A stretch of 64,000 bases of DNA from Lasiodiplodia sp. COLG20 (Eukaryota; Ascomycota; Dothideomycetes; Botryosphaeriales; Botryosphaeriaceae). Shown here piece after piece: positions 1-11,226 of the stretch. The stretch spans positions 1,426,001 to 1,490,000 of the forward strand of contig VNWV01000003.1 of assembly GCA_009801085.1 (NCBI GenBank), in the 5' to 3' direction. The first letter of the stretch is position 1; every line of letters begins with the position of its first letter. The translations under genes and the position numbers were made by a program. The notes under the pieces were generated by a model, which searched no databases, had not been told where the DNA came from, and was given only the letters and a program-made list of their open reading frames with translations.

Positions 1-924
1 GAAGCGACGGCTATTGGTATAGAGGATTGCGTGATGGAGTTAGGTTATGGGTTGAAGAAGTGAGAAACAAGGTTGAGAATGGGTCAAAAGGACACTATCC
101 ATATGGGTACATCTTGGCCAGGCTGTAATCGATGGATTTGGTAGCCACCAGATGTAATAAAACTGCCATTCTCCAAATATCTTGTACCCTCTTACCTTCT
201 CAGTAGAAAAACTTGACGTGGCATCGATTAGTATCCAGGTTCTTATTAACAACTGAGAGACTTATGCTTGAGGCAGCAAATCCATGCACTTCGACCTCTC
301 GTATGCGTATAGGATCGCCATGAAAACACATCCGTATACAAATGTCTTGAATGGATGTCAACTCTGTAAGAGCCTCGCCCCGTCCCTTTAATTAGTCGGT
401 TTCTGGCTCTGGAGATGCACTTTGACTGCAGCACTATTTTCACGCACGCTTCAGGCTATTGAGCGAAGACATCTGTTTGAATTTCAGTAATTCCTTTGCA
501 AATCAATTTGATATGCTTCCGGTACCCGGGGCCATATCTTTTGATGTGCCGATACACGTGCCGTCTTCAAATATTTAGCATGATAACGTGCAGAACGATC
601 GGCTCCAAGTATCGTTGGGCTGGATCTGTCTGGTACACTGTGCAGCTCTTCCACAATCTCATCTTCCATAAAAAGAAATGCAGATTACGATTCACTTGGG
701 ATTCTGCCAATGCGTTATTGAAACAAACCCTGAAGTGAACGGTATGTCTGCATTTCCCTTGAGTTCAATTACAACTACGGGCTTGTACAAACTTCGGCTT
801 CACATGCTGAACACTTGACTCGGAAACACGTTGCCTAATATATAGCTGATAACCCCCGGTAGATGTACTGAGGTACAACGGTCCGTCCGAGAAAGTTCCC
901 AGGTATCATCCGCTCGGACTCGCA
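1..924. other. No gene recognised (low-GC flank)
   Basis: This stretch has a lower G+C content by eye than the housekeeping region to the right. It holds only short open frames without recognisable motifs or fungal splice structure. It could be decayed sequence flanking the transcription-factor relic that follows, but nothing here supports a named element. Confidence 0.5.
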
Positions 925-1470
925 TTAAATTGCATGCAACCGTAAAGAGTAATTAATCTGTTCGTACAGCTGGCAGAGAGACTCCAGGCTTTTCTTACAG
1001 GCCTTTCGAGTCGCTCTGTCGTCTTCTTGCGAAGAATACCGCTGCAGGACTCTCAGTATCGCGCAGACGATAGTCAAAAACCAGGTATCCAGAAGTGGAT
1101 TGGCGTGGTTTGTATTCGACATTCGGTAGTCTTCAGGGCGGCTCCTTCTAAAAATTAACTGGAATCTATACCTCGAAATAACTCCGTAGGGCCTGTGTAC
1201 GTCATGATGACTGTTTTGACAACCTCTTTGGGAGAGGGGGTAACATGCCTTGCCGTATACGCTCGAAAAAAGCTGAGTAATTTGTAACATACGGTGAAGC
1301 TGATTGAACACTTCATCACCAAGCATGATTAGTCTGTGCTTCTCTTTCAATATCAGCCCCGCTTTAACATCGCAATATCCTCTGACTGCCGTGAAGTGAT
1401 TGGCTCCGATTCGGGCGTGAGGCTGCCTCTGGGCACTGGGGTAGATGGCGGTCTTTGAGCAGAGCTTAGC
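925..1470 (-). pseudogene. Possible relic of a fungal-specific transcription-factor domain
   Basis: The minus strand stays open for about 180 codons, running from just after an in-frame TAA near 1470 down to the stop at 925. Its translation includes GANHFTAVRGYCDVKAGL followed by a helical hydrophobic stretch. That resembles the 'HL.AVR..V..RGGL' motif of fungal Zn2Cys6-type transcription-factor middle domains. No Zn2Cys6 finger, start exon or clean intron chain can be built upstream, and stops interrupt the frame there. I read it as the 3' remnant of a decayed gene; a divergent live gene with unrecognised introns is also possible. The family match is pattern recognition only. Confidence 0.3.
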
Positions 1471-2311
1471 ATCAGAGCGAAAACGGAGCGATTAAGTGGA
1501 GGTTCTTTCGCAACAATCGAGACTACGCAAATGGAGCCGATTGGCCCAGTCACCCTGCGATTCCATCTGCTGTGGCCGATCCCAAATTCCAGTCGTGTTG
1601 GGCTTCCCCTGAGAATATTCCTTTTGAGACCTAAAATGGCAGCGCTAGGAGCTTCTATGACGGCGATGCTCTGGTATACCAATATTTGTCACGCTGATAT
1701 AAATGATCTGCGGAGACACAGTCTAGTCTCTGGTGATGGCTAGTACAACGTCGATGTGCCGAAAGGTGTGGTGGGCCCTCAGCTGAGGCTTTGAATCGGA
1801 ATTTGCTCCGCACTGAATCAACCAACGAGCATCGGAGCTAAATGTGGAACGGGCCTACTACTGGTTTCGGATTTTGGGTGCCCTTCGCTAAGTCACTTCC
1901 AGTTCCGAGTCACCTGTCTGCTACGCTTGCATTTCGGCGGCACTGGAAGGAGCACCCAGCAGCCCTGGGTCCCCGCACGGCTTCTCCCGGTGAATAGCGA
2001 GAAGGTCACTATGCCTTGTACTGTTTCATTTAGAGCCGCCTGGTGCGCGTTGTTTGTTGTTTTATGGGAAATGAGACTCCGGATGGAGTACACTTGCCTG
2101 CTCTTCGTGGATGACATCTCCCTTGCGCTTTCAAATTGTTACACCCTATTAAAAAAAACCATGTGACACCCATTTGAAGCGCGAGCCAGTCTCGCGCAAG
2201 CATCGAATGCCACTCGATCCCGCAGTCCACCCCAACACACCTTCACACAGCCCACAAAACAGACCCCACCAAATCGCCCCTCCTCCCCCCTCCCCCCTTA
2301 CCAGGCACACC
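1471..2311. other. Intergenic, no gene recognised
   Basis: Only short overlapping open frames are present. The segment lies between the putative transcription-factor relic and the 3' end of the methyltransferase gene. From about 2220 to 2320 it becomes a C-rich tract, probably the 3' flank of the methyltransferase. Confidence 0.5.
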
Positions 2312-2629
2312 TCACTCTGGCTTCCTTGCCCTGAGAACCACACACGGCCACACGCCAAACATGACGCCGACGCCGCCCCACGCGCTCTCGACGTCGGTCC
2401 ACCCCAGCTCCCCGCGCAGGCACTCGGCGTAGCCGGCCACGTAGCCCGCCAGGTCGACGACCAGCACGTAGCCGCCGGGCCGGCAGCAGCGCGCCATCTC
2501 GCGCAGCGCGTGCCGGCGGCCCGCCCGGCCGACGTTGTGCACGGCCAGCGAGCTCGTCACGACGCCGAACGCGCCGTCGCGGAACGGCAGCGGCGCCGTG
2601 AAGCTCGCCGTGTGCAGGACGATCGGGCC

Positions 2630-2662
<33 letters not shown>

Positions 2663-3215
2663 GTCATCGCTGCTAGGGGGGAGGAGAGAGGGAGCCGGAG
2701 AGGTCGTCGTCGTCCCGAGAAGACCGGCGGCGGCGGCGTTGGCCCAGGTTGCGGATGGCGCGTTGCCGGATTGGTCGGCGGTGCTGAAGATGTCGATGCC
2801 GTAGGCGGGAGATGAGGGCGTGGGTGCGGAGGGTAGGGCCGCCTTGCGCTGGGCGACCTTGAGCAGGACCATGCCTCGGCCGCAGCCGGCATCGAGAGTC
2901 GGGTGCGTGAAGGCGTCGTCGGGGAGGGAGGAGAGGAGGGAGCCCCAGAGATCGTGCTTGCCCTTGAGAGTGGCGTAGAGCTGTGACGAACCCGTGTTCA
3001 ATTGATTGACGATTGAAATGAGGGTGGGGTTTGTGGAATCTTGTTCTCACTATTGACTTACGTAGAGCGGGGAAAACGGGAGTGAGGATATGAGGCCAAG
3101 GGGGGAATCGACGCCGTAAGAGAGCTTTCTGGGAATCGTAGGCTTAGTTACGCTCCCATTGATAGCGGCGAATATGGTCGAGTGGTGGTTGATTAGAGGA
3201 GTAGATGGAGGTCAT
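2312..3215 (-). CDS. SAM-dependent methyltransferase (5' end in conflict)
   Basis: This is a class I methyltransferase. The main exon runs 2980 down to 2312 and encodes motif I (LDAGCGRGMVLLKVAQ), a Ser-rich insertion, a motif IV-like region, and the post-II motif CCRPGGYVLVVD. An upstream exon ends at 3062 with the coding run KLSYGVDSPLGLISSLPFSPLY, joined by a GTAAGT..CACAG intron (2981-3061). The best-context ATG (3215) reads MTSIYSSNQPPLDH and then hits a stop in a different frame from the conserved part. So either a one-base frameshift lies between 3130 and 3200, or the true start is elsewhere. The Ser run is encoded by a (CTG)10 tract at 2631-2660. The substrate cannot be predicted. Confidence 0.6.
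2631..2660. repeat. (CTG)10 microsatellite
   Basis: Ten uninterrupted CTG units, read as AGC serine codons on the minus strand. They lie in a low-complexity insertion of the methyltransferase, where length change would keep the reading frame. Confidence 0.95.
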
Positions 3216-6200
3216 GGTTGTATTATGAAATTTCTCTCTCTTTTTCTTGGTCTTGAGTGCAATCTTTGAGATTTCTAAAGCGGTGCAGCTGGCGCAAAGG
3301 CTGAAGGTATGAGTGATGAAGTGTTTGTATTGTTCCTTTCCTTGGAGCCATCGACAGACATCTTTATAGTGTCTCCATAATCCACAGCATTCCAGCTAGA
3401 AGGAGGCGCGATGGAAGAGGCCAATTCAGTGGATTCGTAGAACAGGCAGCAGCATTATGAGTGGAACTCTAGAAATCCAGGCCGTCAATTTGCGGATTCG
3501 GCAGCTGACATGTGGCCACGTCTATTTTGAACTGTAATCGGTTGGATTCGCCGTCTGGTGGTCCGTGGTGTTGAGTGTCTTGCCTAATTTGGCATCCCGC
3601 TCTTGGAACAGCCACAAAGCTTGGGCTTCAGCGGCCACTGTGGGTGGCGCAGGCACTTTGCTGCCTGTTCGAACGAAGGTTGGCGCGTCTAGCATTGCAA
3701 TATTTGCTTGCGATAAGATATCCGGTAAAACTGACGGTGTCCTAAGACCCAGTAAATCAGCATCATCGCATGGACTATGCCAGGAGATACCACGAAAGGT
3801 GGTTGACGAGCGGGTATGTAATAAGTGCCGGACGCAAGTCCGCTCGACTACCAGCTGCGGTGTAGGTATCCCACGCGCCGAACGGCTCGTAGCTCATCCC
3901 GAGGAGGAAAAAACCGGTATGGACTCTGAATGAGCTCATCCATCATATGAAAAGCATGTACTTCTCGCGGCACGTGCGTTCGTCAGCACATAGAGGGCTG
4001 GTGAGATGATATGTTAGATTAGCGGGATTGACACAGGAAATCTCGCTACAATATCAGACGTCTGACGACGCTCTATACTGTAGTGGATTAGTGGGCGCGA
4101 CTCGCAACACCGTGGCGGCGGACTTGTTCGCGGAGGTCTCCGTGTTTCTTGGCTTTCTACTTCATACTTTGTCATAGCTTTGGCTTCTAGCGTCGTCGTG
4201 ATACCCTCGACGATCTGCACTACAAATGAAAGACACGGAGGAATTGCTCGGTTTGGCGGAGAGGCAGTCAGAAAAATCATACGCACGCCAGGAAGATGAA
4301 GCCATACTTCAGTCATGGATGTAGAGGAGTTGTAGAGCCTGGGCGCAGGTGTGTGGGGGTGCCGCGAAGTGATGTTTCCCAGGTTAAAATGGGGATTATA
4401 CGTTGACATGGCCATAAGATTTCCAGAAGCGGAGAGGAGCTGCTCAGGACCGGGCCGCGAGCAGGGAAGCAGGGCTCATGACATCACTGGTGGGACCGGC
4501 AATCACTCCGCAAGAACCTCACCAATGGCTTCTCAACAGTCCAGAACGCGGCGGTGATGCAATGGACGGAGGGCTGCCGCGCCAATCCCGCTGGAGCGTC
4601 CAGAGATCAAGGAGAACATCGAGATGTCCAGCTCTCGGACGCCCTGATGAGGCTAGGGTGAACCACGCCGGCGGCTCGGGCTGGACCCCATGCACATGCG
4701 TGAGGGGAAAGTGCCATCTGCCGCTGGCACTCAAACATGCCCTGGACAAGTGCAATGTGCTAGATCCAACGTGAGCAGATAGTTTTGGAGCGCGAGCAAG
4801 CGAGTCAAGGGCGCCGCACCGCAGAGCAAGGACGCGAGCGAACACGTTGGCGGGTTGGTTGTCTGAGGCGGAGATGAGTGATTACGAGCGGCTGGTATAG
4901 AAGATGGCACGCTGCGGACGAGGCTTTGGCATGACATCACGGGCTAACGCGGACAAGCAGGCCAGGCTTCGGTGCCCGCGCGCATGGCGGAAAGTGGAAT
5001 CGCTGTTGCGTGCAGAGGGGATTTGCCGATGTCGATAGAGCAACAGTCTCACACGAAGACAAAGGCGCGACTGACCCGGCAGGGCGGCGCCGGACGTGTT
5101 TCCGACCCAACACAGGCGCAGATCTCGAGAGGGAGATTGTGGCCATCGGCGATGCCAGCAGCGTCGGGGTTAGGGGAGGGCTGGACCGCGACCCGGTCGC
5201 GTGGCTTGGGCTGCAGAAGGGAATCGAAGATTGCGATGCTAGGCCGGGGCCAGAAACATGGGTTGGCGGTACCGCAGTCGTCTGACGGCTGGCATCGATC
5301 TTCGATGCGGCATTGGCGAGAGCAGACGCGCAGCGCAACGGCGATCGCCCATTGGAGTGTGTCGCAGCGCGCAGCAGATCTGGCTGATCTCGCCACCGCC
5401 GCTGCTGGAGAGGGCCAGATCCGGGGATGCAGCGCGCCCCTTGCCATTGCTGCCGTCATGGCGCGCGTCTTGGCGGCGAGCGCGCTAGCGCGGGCCTCTG
5501 CGGCGTCGTCCACGATCCGCCTGCGCAGCTTCGATGGCGACGCCCGGCGCCCCGAGTAATTGATCGTCTCCTTGCCCATCGACGAACGGCCGCTGGCGGG
5601 CCTCGACGGGCAGCGAGACTGCGCGTCCACTGCCCTGCCCACCGCGGCTCGCCGCCCCGCTGCCGACTCTCGTCAACCCAGCACGCGCGACACGACCTGA
5701 AGACGCACCGCTGCCTGCGGCTGCCCAGCTCGTCCATCTCAGTCTCCCTGCCCGCCCGAGCCAGCGCTTGCAACTCCTCGTCGTCCTCGCGCCCATCAAT
5801 GCTCCGCCGCTCCAGCTCCTCTCCGCTCCCAGGCCTGTCCCGCTGCGAGTCCATGTCGTCGCCCCGGCCGCCCGTTACTTGACATCCACCACCGCGCAGC
5901 CAGCCTGCACCCACCACGCGCACCGCGCCCCGCCGTCCACGCCCGCCCACGCCCGCCCGAGCGCTCTCTGCCTCCCGCCGCCGCCTCTCCACGCGTGTCT
6001 ATGGCCCGTGTCGCCTGCTGACTGGGCCGTTCTTCTTCGCTTCTTCGCTCTGCAACAATTGCTCTTTTTTTAAAGTTTTAGTGTCCCGGGTCTGGACCAA
6101 GCCACACTTTTGCCGACCCATCCTTACTGCTTTTGTATCCATTTCCATCTGTACCACCGCCTGCCTCCGCCGCGACAGCGACGCGACGCCGCTCCCATCC

Positions 6201-6355
6201 TGGCTGTCACGCGCTGTCGTGCTGCTGCGCCGCCCTATAGCCGCCAGCGTCGACGAGAGCCCTGGCCGCCGAGCCCGAGCCCTGGCCGCCCGGCCTTTTC
6301 CGCTCGAAAACCCCATCATTCCTCGCTCCGCCCATCCTCCCCTTCTGATTTCTTC
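3216..6355. other. 3.1-kb intergenic region, including the leader of the HMG-box gene
   Basis: No protein family is recognisable on either strand. 3216-3300 looks like the methyltransferase 5' leader (A/G-rich on the minus strand just before its ATG). 4400-5650 is GC-rich and open in several frames, as expected by chance at that composition. 5700-6355 is C-rich with CT tracts and probably carries the promoter and long 5' leader of the SAM/HMG-box gene. Confidence 0.5.
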
Positions 6356-8146
6356 ATGACCGACCTGCGCCAGAAGCTGGAGCAACTGGGTCTGTCGCAG
6401 TACCTCGACGTCTTCGTCACCGAAGGCTTCGACACATGGGAGACGGTCTTGGACATCAGAGAATCCGACCTGTAAGCCGACCCGTGCCAAGAATGCTCCC
6501 CGAAATGCTCACCTTCGCCTCGACAGCGATTCTCTCAATGTCAAGCTCGGCCACCGAAGGGTACGCCTCCAACCACCCCCGTCTCTCCGTGTCACCACTA
6601 ACCCGGCACAGAAACTCCAGCGTGCAATTGCCGAGACCAGAGGCATCCCGCTTGAAAGACTTGACCGTGCGGTCCCCCATCTGCACGCCGCCTCGAGCGT
6701 CGACGGCTCCTACCGCAGCGATGACTCGGCCTCGGAGACCAGGTCGCTCAACCACCACAAGCGGACCGAGCCTCCTTCGGCTAACACCGGCGGCACCGCC
6801 AAGCGCAAGTACCGTCGTCATCCCAAAGTGAGCGCCCCCTAGCTGTCCTGCGCGGATTGCAGCTGACCGTCACGCCAGCCCGACGAGAACGCGCCAGAGC
6901 GCCCAGCATCAGCCTACGTGATCTTTTCGAACCGTACGTGGTTTGTTCCACGTGACTACTCAATCGCGCTGACTTGCATGCAGAGACGAGAGAGTCCCTG
7001 AAAGGACAGGAGCTGAGTTTTACCGAGATCGCCAAACTTGTAGGTGAACGGTGGCAGACTCTTTCGCCTGGGGCCCGGGAGGCTTGTGAACGCCAAGCCG
7101 CCGCTGCCAAGGAAAAGTACTATGCCGAGCTTGCGGAGTACAAGAAAACCCCCGAGTATGCCCAGTATCAAGAATATCTGGTCGAATTCAGAGCCAAGCA
7201 TAACCAGCAGCAATCTGGTCAGCCCTTAAAGTCCCATCATGTACCAATGACGTTCCCACTAACCGCTTCGCATGAAGGCAAGCGAACCAAAGTTGAGCCT
7301 GAGACCAGTATCAATGCCCGAAGCAGTAGCAATGAAAATATCGACAAGTCCCACCGCAGAGTATCCGACGCTCACTTTAGCCAACCCCCTCCTCTTGTCC
7401 ATAATCGGTCTGGCTCCAGCCCGCCCCCGGGCTCTCACCGTGCTGGAGGACGCATGCTAGGTTCTGAATCGACTTCTCCTGCAGCTTACTCATTTTCCGG
7501 GGTCAATTCCCCTAGGATTGCCGGGCAATACTCTCCCCTGTCAGCCTCTCCCACATCGGCTACGGCGTTCCGAGAGCCAGACTTCGCTCACCAGGCCCAA
7601 CCAATCGATTCACGGGAACGCCTTCAGGACTCCCTTTATGCGACAACCCACGGATTCGGCGTCTCCAACAGCAGCGGCACCCCGCTGGCGACTGTCCCTT
7701 CCACTTCCTCGCTCTATTCAACCCACACCCCCAGCGACCGCGACCTGTCATCCCGACGTCTCCAGCGCGAACCCTCTTCGATACCCTCTCTGGTCCATGA
7801 GGATACCAACACCACTAACCAATCGTCCGACAGCGGCGGCTATGCTCCCAGCCTCAGCAACAATCCCCCCAGCGCACCTTACACCGGCTCGCTCCTTCCA
7901 CTTGCGGATGCACAGAAAGCACACCGATTGTTACCGCAGCCTGTACCGTCGTCGCTATCAATGGTACCATCTCCGTTCGATCAGCGACCGGGTCTACCAC
8001 CACAACCACCAACAAAATTCCCATCAGCACAGCCCCCACAGCCTGATCCGCGACAGACGTCGTCTTTGGCCGTGTTATTACGAGCAGGAGAATTGGCGCG
8101 AGACCGCGACACCGACCCCCTCGGAGGAAAAGAAAATCCACTGTAA
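6356..8146 (+). CDS. SAM-domain plus HMG-box DNA-binding protein
   Basis: Five exons (6356-6471, 6527-6560, 6612-6827, 6879-6933, 6984-8146) give 527 aa. Residues 1-65 form a sterile alpha motif (QLGLSQYLDVFVTEGFDTWE and, across intron 1, DLDSLNVKLGHRR). Residues about 123-195 form one HMG box (RPASAYVIFSNQTRESLK, then FTEIAKLVGERWQTLS). The remaining 330 residues are Ser/Pro-rich and look disordered, ending in GGKENPL. HMG boxes bend DNA in the minor groove; SAM domains mediate oligomerisation or protein contacts. The protein is therefore likely a nuclear architectural factor or transcriptional regulator. All four introns are GT-AG and the spliced frame closes exactly. The targets are not predictable. 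Confidence 0.9.
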
Positions 8147-10833
8147 TCCGGATCACAGGATTTTTTTTCTTTCGCTACATGAAATTTGCATACAACATGG
8201 CCGATGTTCCCCTTTCGGCTTTGCGGCGCCGGGTCCTTTTGTCTGTCGCGGCAGTCAAACGACTCGGGCGTAGCTGCCGAAGTAGGGACCAAATCATATT
8301 CGGGCATCGGCCACACTAATGAAACGTATTTTTCGTACGCAATCACGACACCCCTCGTCTCATCAGCACGTCACGGAAGCCCCCACAGCGCTTTGCGGGG
8401 GCCCAAACGGTCTAAAATTTCAGGAGCATCATTTATCGTTCGGCGCATTATTGGGATGGCCTCCGTGTCCCCGAGCTTTATAAAACGTCTTCTAGCGGAA
8501 AGCCGGGGATGGCCATCTCAGGGAGAACACATTATTTTAGTTTACACACAAAGGGGCCTATTTGGGTTTCTTTTGAATTGCAGAATCAACCAGGTACATT
8601 TGTGGTTCTTTTGGATTGGCGTAGGTTTTTCTCTTTCCGGCCCCTTCTCGGTTCCTCGTGAAACGATAGGGTAAAGAATGGGAGTCATCTATTCCATGAA
8701 CAGATTAATCACGCCGAAGCTCCGCGCAATGGGGGCTTCACAGGCTTGACGAAGGCTAGGGCTGGTCCAGAGACAAGACCAGGTAACACCAGCCCCGGCT
8801 CAGTCAGGCCGCAACGTCAAGCATGAGTGTGACGAGGGGCGGTCTGTGCAGGCTCCAAAAGGGGGGTCACAATGGTGAGCTGATGAGCTGCTGTAAAACT
8901 ATGGCCAGGGGGAGGCGCAACGAACACCCATCCGGGAACGTGGATGGGAAAATCCCGGGATTCACCAGTTGGAGCACATGGTCAAGACAATTACCACTGG
9001 TGGAACCCAAGAAAGAGCCTCCCCTTTGGCTACGGAAGTTTCGAAGCGGTGGATTAGTTCTCCCCCCTTTGGGTCTTCTTTTGGAGCCCTTGTACGCATG
9101 TTCTATGGTTTCTTGCGAGGTGCAGCTCTGCCTCCCTTGCTTCGAATGCCTGTGACACTGCAGAGCATGGCTCGCTCTTCGGCCTACACACATTTTTTTC
9201 CGACTGCGTTTCTTTTTTTTTTTTTATTTCTGCGGTCACTTCTTTTTTTGTTTTTCCCGCGGAGGCGGACTCCAGTACCGTCGATTGATAACGTCGATCC
9301 GGCTGACTCTACCGATTGGCCCTAGCATCTCGGCTTTCTACAAGATCGTCTCTTCCAAACGTCTGGTTACAACAATTTGCCCTCTTCCAGGAGGATCTGC
9401 CGCTCACCGTCACAACCATGTTATGCCATCACATGCCCCGACACTCTTATGGATTGATGATGAAACAACATTGGTGAAGCAGGGCTAGCTTTGTGGCGAT
9501 GGGCGGTCAAAATGTTTGATTTGGAAGGGACGAGGGTCGGACAGCGCTCGACTACACCATCATGACGTAACGCCTCGCGTTCTGGATTGCTTCATCGCCG
9601 CTTTCTCTTTCCTTTGTTCCGTCGTCTCTTCTCTTTCGCCTTTTACCATTTTCGGCAACGGTCAACGCAACGCCCCCTCGATCTGCCGGCCGATGGCGCA
9701 CCTCGCTACGTCCGCAAACTGCAAGAGACCGTTGGCACTAAATCCGCCACGCTTGTGCCCCGGCCCACCCCCTCCCCGGCCGGCTCTTCCTTCGCCTCAT
9801 GTCCGGACCCCGGGTGGCTTTCTCTCTCTAGGCGGCCCCGCGGTCCTTGCCACCCGTCCGATGCGGGCGAGAACGTCTCGGGCCGCCTGCCGGAATCTGG
9901 ACCACAAAAGACCATTTTGATACCCGATATCCTCAAGGAAAACCATTGATGGGAATAAACAAATTAGGCAATCTTTACCATCGTAACTACATCGAGTACA
10001 TATGGGATTTTTCTTTTGCCCACCCACTGACAACTTTGGTGGCGTTCTCACCCACTTTTCCTCGCTCTTGGCCCGCCATGGGCCCTTCAGTGATCAGAGA
10101 AGCTGCTTGGCACGGTCCCTTCTTGACGTTCCTCCGCCGTATTTCAAATTCGTTCTGCATTAGTTTCGACGCCCTGCAGCCGCCGCACCCGCTGGCTTCA
10201 CCCCTCCCCCTGCTTTTTTCCCCCCTCCCCCGGCGACTTTCTGGACTTGCTACCGCAAAACCTTCCCACCGGACAATTGGCACCGTTAATTTCCCATTCA
10301 GCTACTACCACGTGGGGTTGCACCAAAAAATGCCATCTCCCACGAGCCGGAGTTTCTGGACCCCTCCTCTCGCCCCCCGGCCCCTTGCTTCGGCTGGACC
10401 CGTGCCTCTTTGACCCTTTGCACTTGTTGCACGTTGTGCGGCAGTCTTCCCATTTGGTACGCTAGGGTGTCAAGTAGCGAGGGGCGTTGAACGGTTCGCG
10501 TGGCAATGTTTGCGGAGGGTTTCCCTATGGCGGAGGCGGATGCAAGGGGACCTTTGGGTTCTCGGGGCCAAAAAAAGTTGTGAAATCGGGATATGGGTGA
10601 ATGCGTCTTGGGATATTACGGCAGGATCATCATCGTTCTAGGAGGGATTGAGTGAAGACGGAGAAAAAGAAAAAGGTGGAGATTAAGGTGGTCACTTTGC
10701 GAGAGGGTGGGCAGAAGAGGTGGCCGATCCGTCTGAGAGGCTGGTCTTTGGCTTATTCAATTTCTTCTTTCCTTTCGTTTTCATCTATTCTCGTCATTAT
10801 TCCTTTCTCATTCAAAACTAGAAAAGCAACAAT
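8147..10833. other. 2.7-kb region without recognised gene
   Basis: Many short open frames occur on both strands but none has recognisable motifs. Long pyrimidine tracts (about 9200-9260, 9600-9660, 10180-10240 and 10750-10830) resemble fungal promoters and leaders. Together with the possible small-peptide start at 10834, this could be a large upstream regulatory region or contain non-coding transcripts. Confidence 0.4.
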
Positions 10834-11226
10834 ATGGGAGTGGTTGACGCTGGTACGACCTGATGCCTCAGGGTATTTTGGTCAGCTTTTATCTTTTGAT
10901 TTTTGTTTTCTTTTTAATATTATTTCGCATTCCAACGTTCTGTCCCCTTATTTTCTTCTTCTTCTTTTCTTGTCGCACGATTCTCTCAATATCATCGGCG
11001 GCGTTTTTGCAGAGAAACCAGGTACTGCTGTGTCTTATTTGGTGGCCGCTCATCTGCTATTTGTTGGTGGCTGTGGCTGGGAGCAAAAAAAAAAAAACAT
11101 AAAACCACTTGAAAGAAGGGAGACGCATGTTTTTCATATACCCCCTCTTCGGCTCGCGCATTTCAGTTTAGTCCTTTTTCCCCCAGGTATCGCAGGGTTA
11201 TTGGGAGGCTGTTTGGCATGTTGAGC
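10834..11226 (+). CDS. Putative 21-residue peptide in three tiny exons
   Basis: A strong CT-rich, then A-rich, leader ends in AAAAGCAACAAT before ATG 10834. Exons 10834-10852, 11013-11021 and 11187-11226 are bounded by GTACGA..TTTTTGCAG and GTACTG..CCCCCAG. Joined, they read MGVVDAEKPGIAGLLGGCLA plus Cys and a stop. The product has Gly at position 2 (possible N-myristoylation) and ends C-L-A-C, which fits a CaaX-like prenylation box. The 9-nt exon makes the model fragile. The terminal shape recalls lipopeptide pheromones or small membrane-anchored peptides, but no family is recognised. Without transcript evidence this is a hypothesis. Confidence 0.25.

Noticed and set aside
5049..5642. 197-codon minus-strand frame in the GC-rich region upstream of the HMG-box gene
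   Set aside because: No motifs, no splice structure and several overlapping frames of similar length; expected by chance at this composition.
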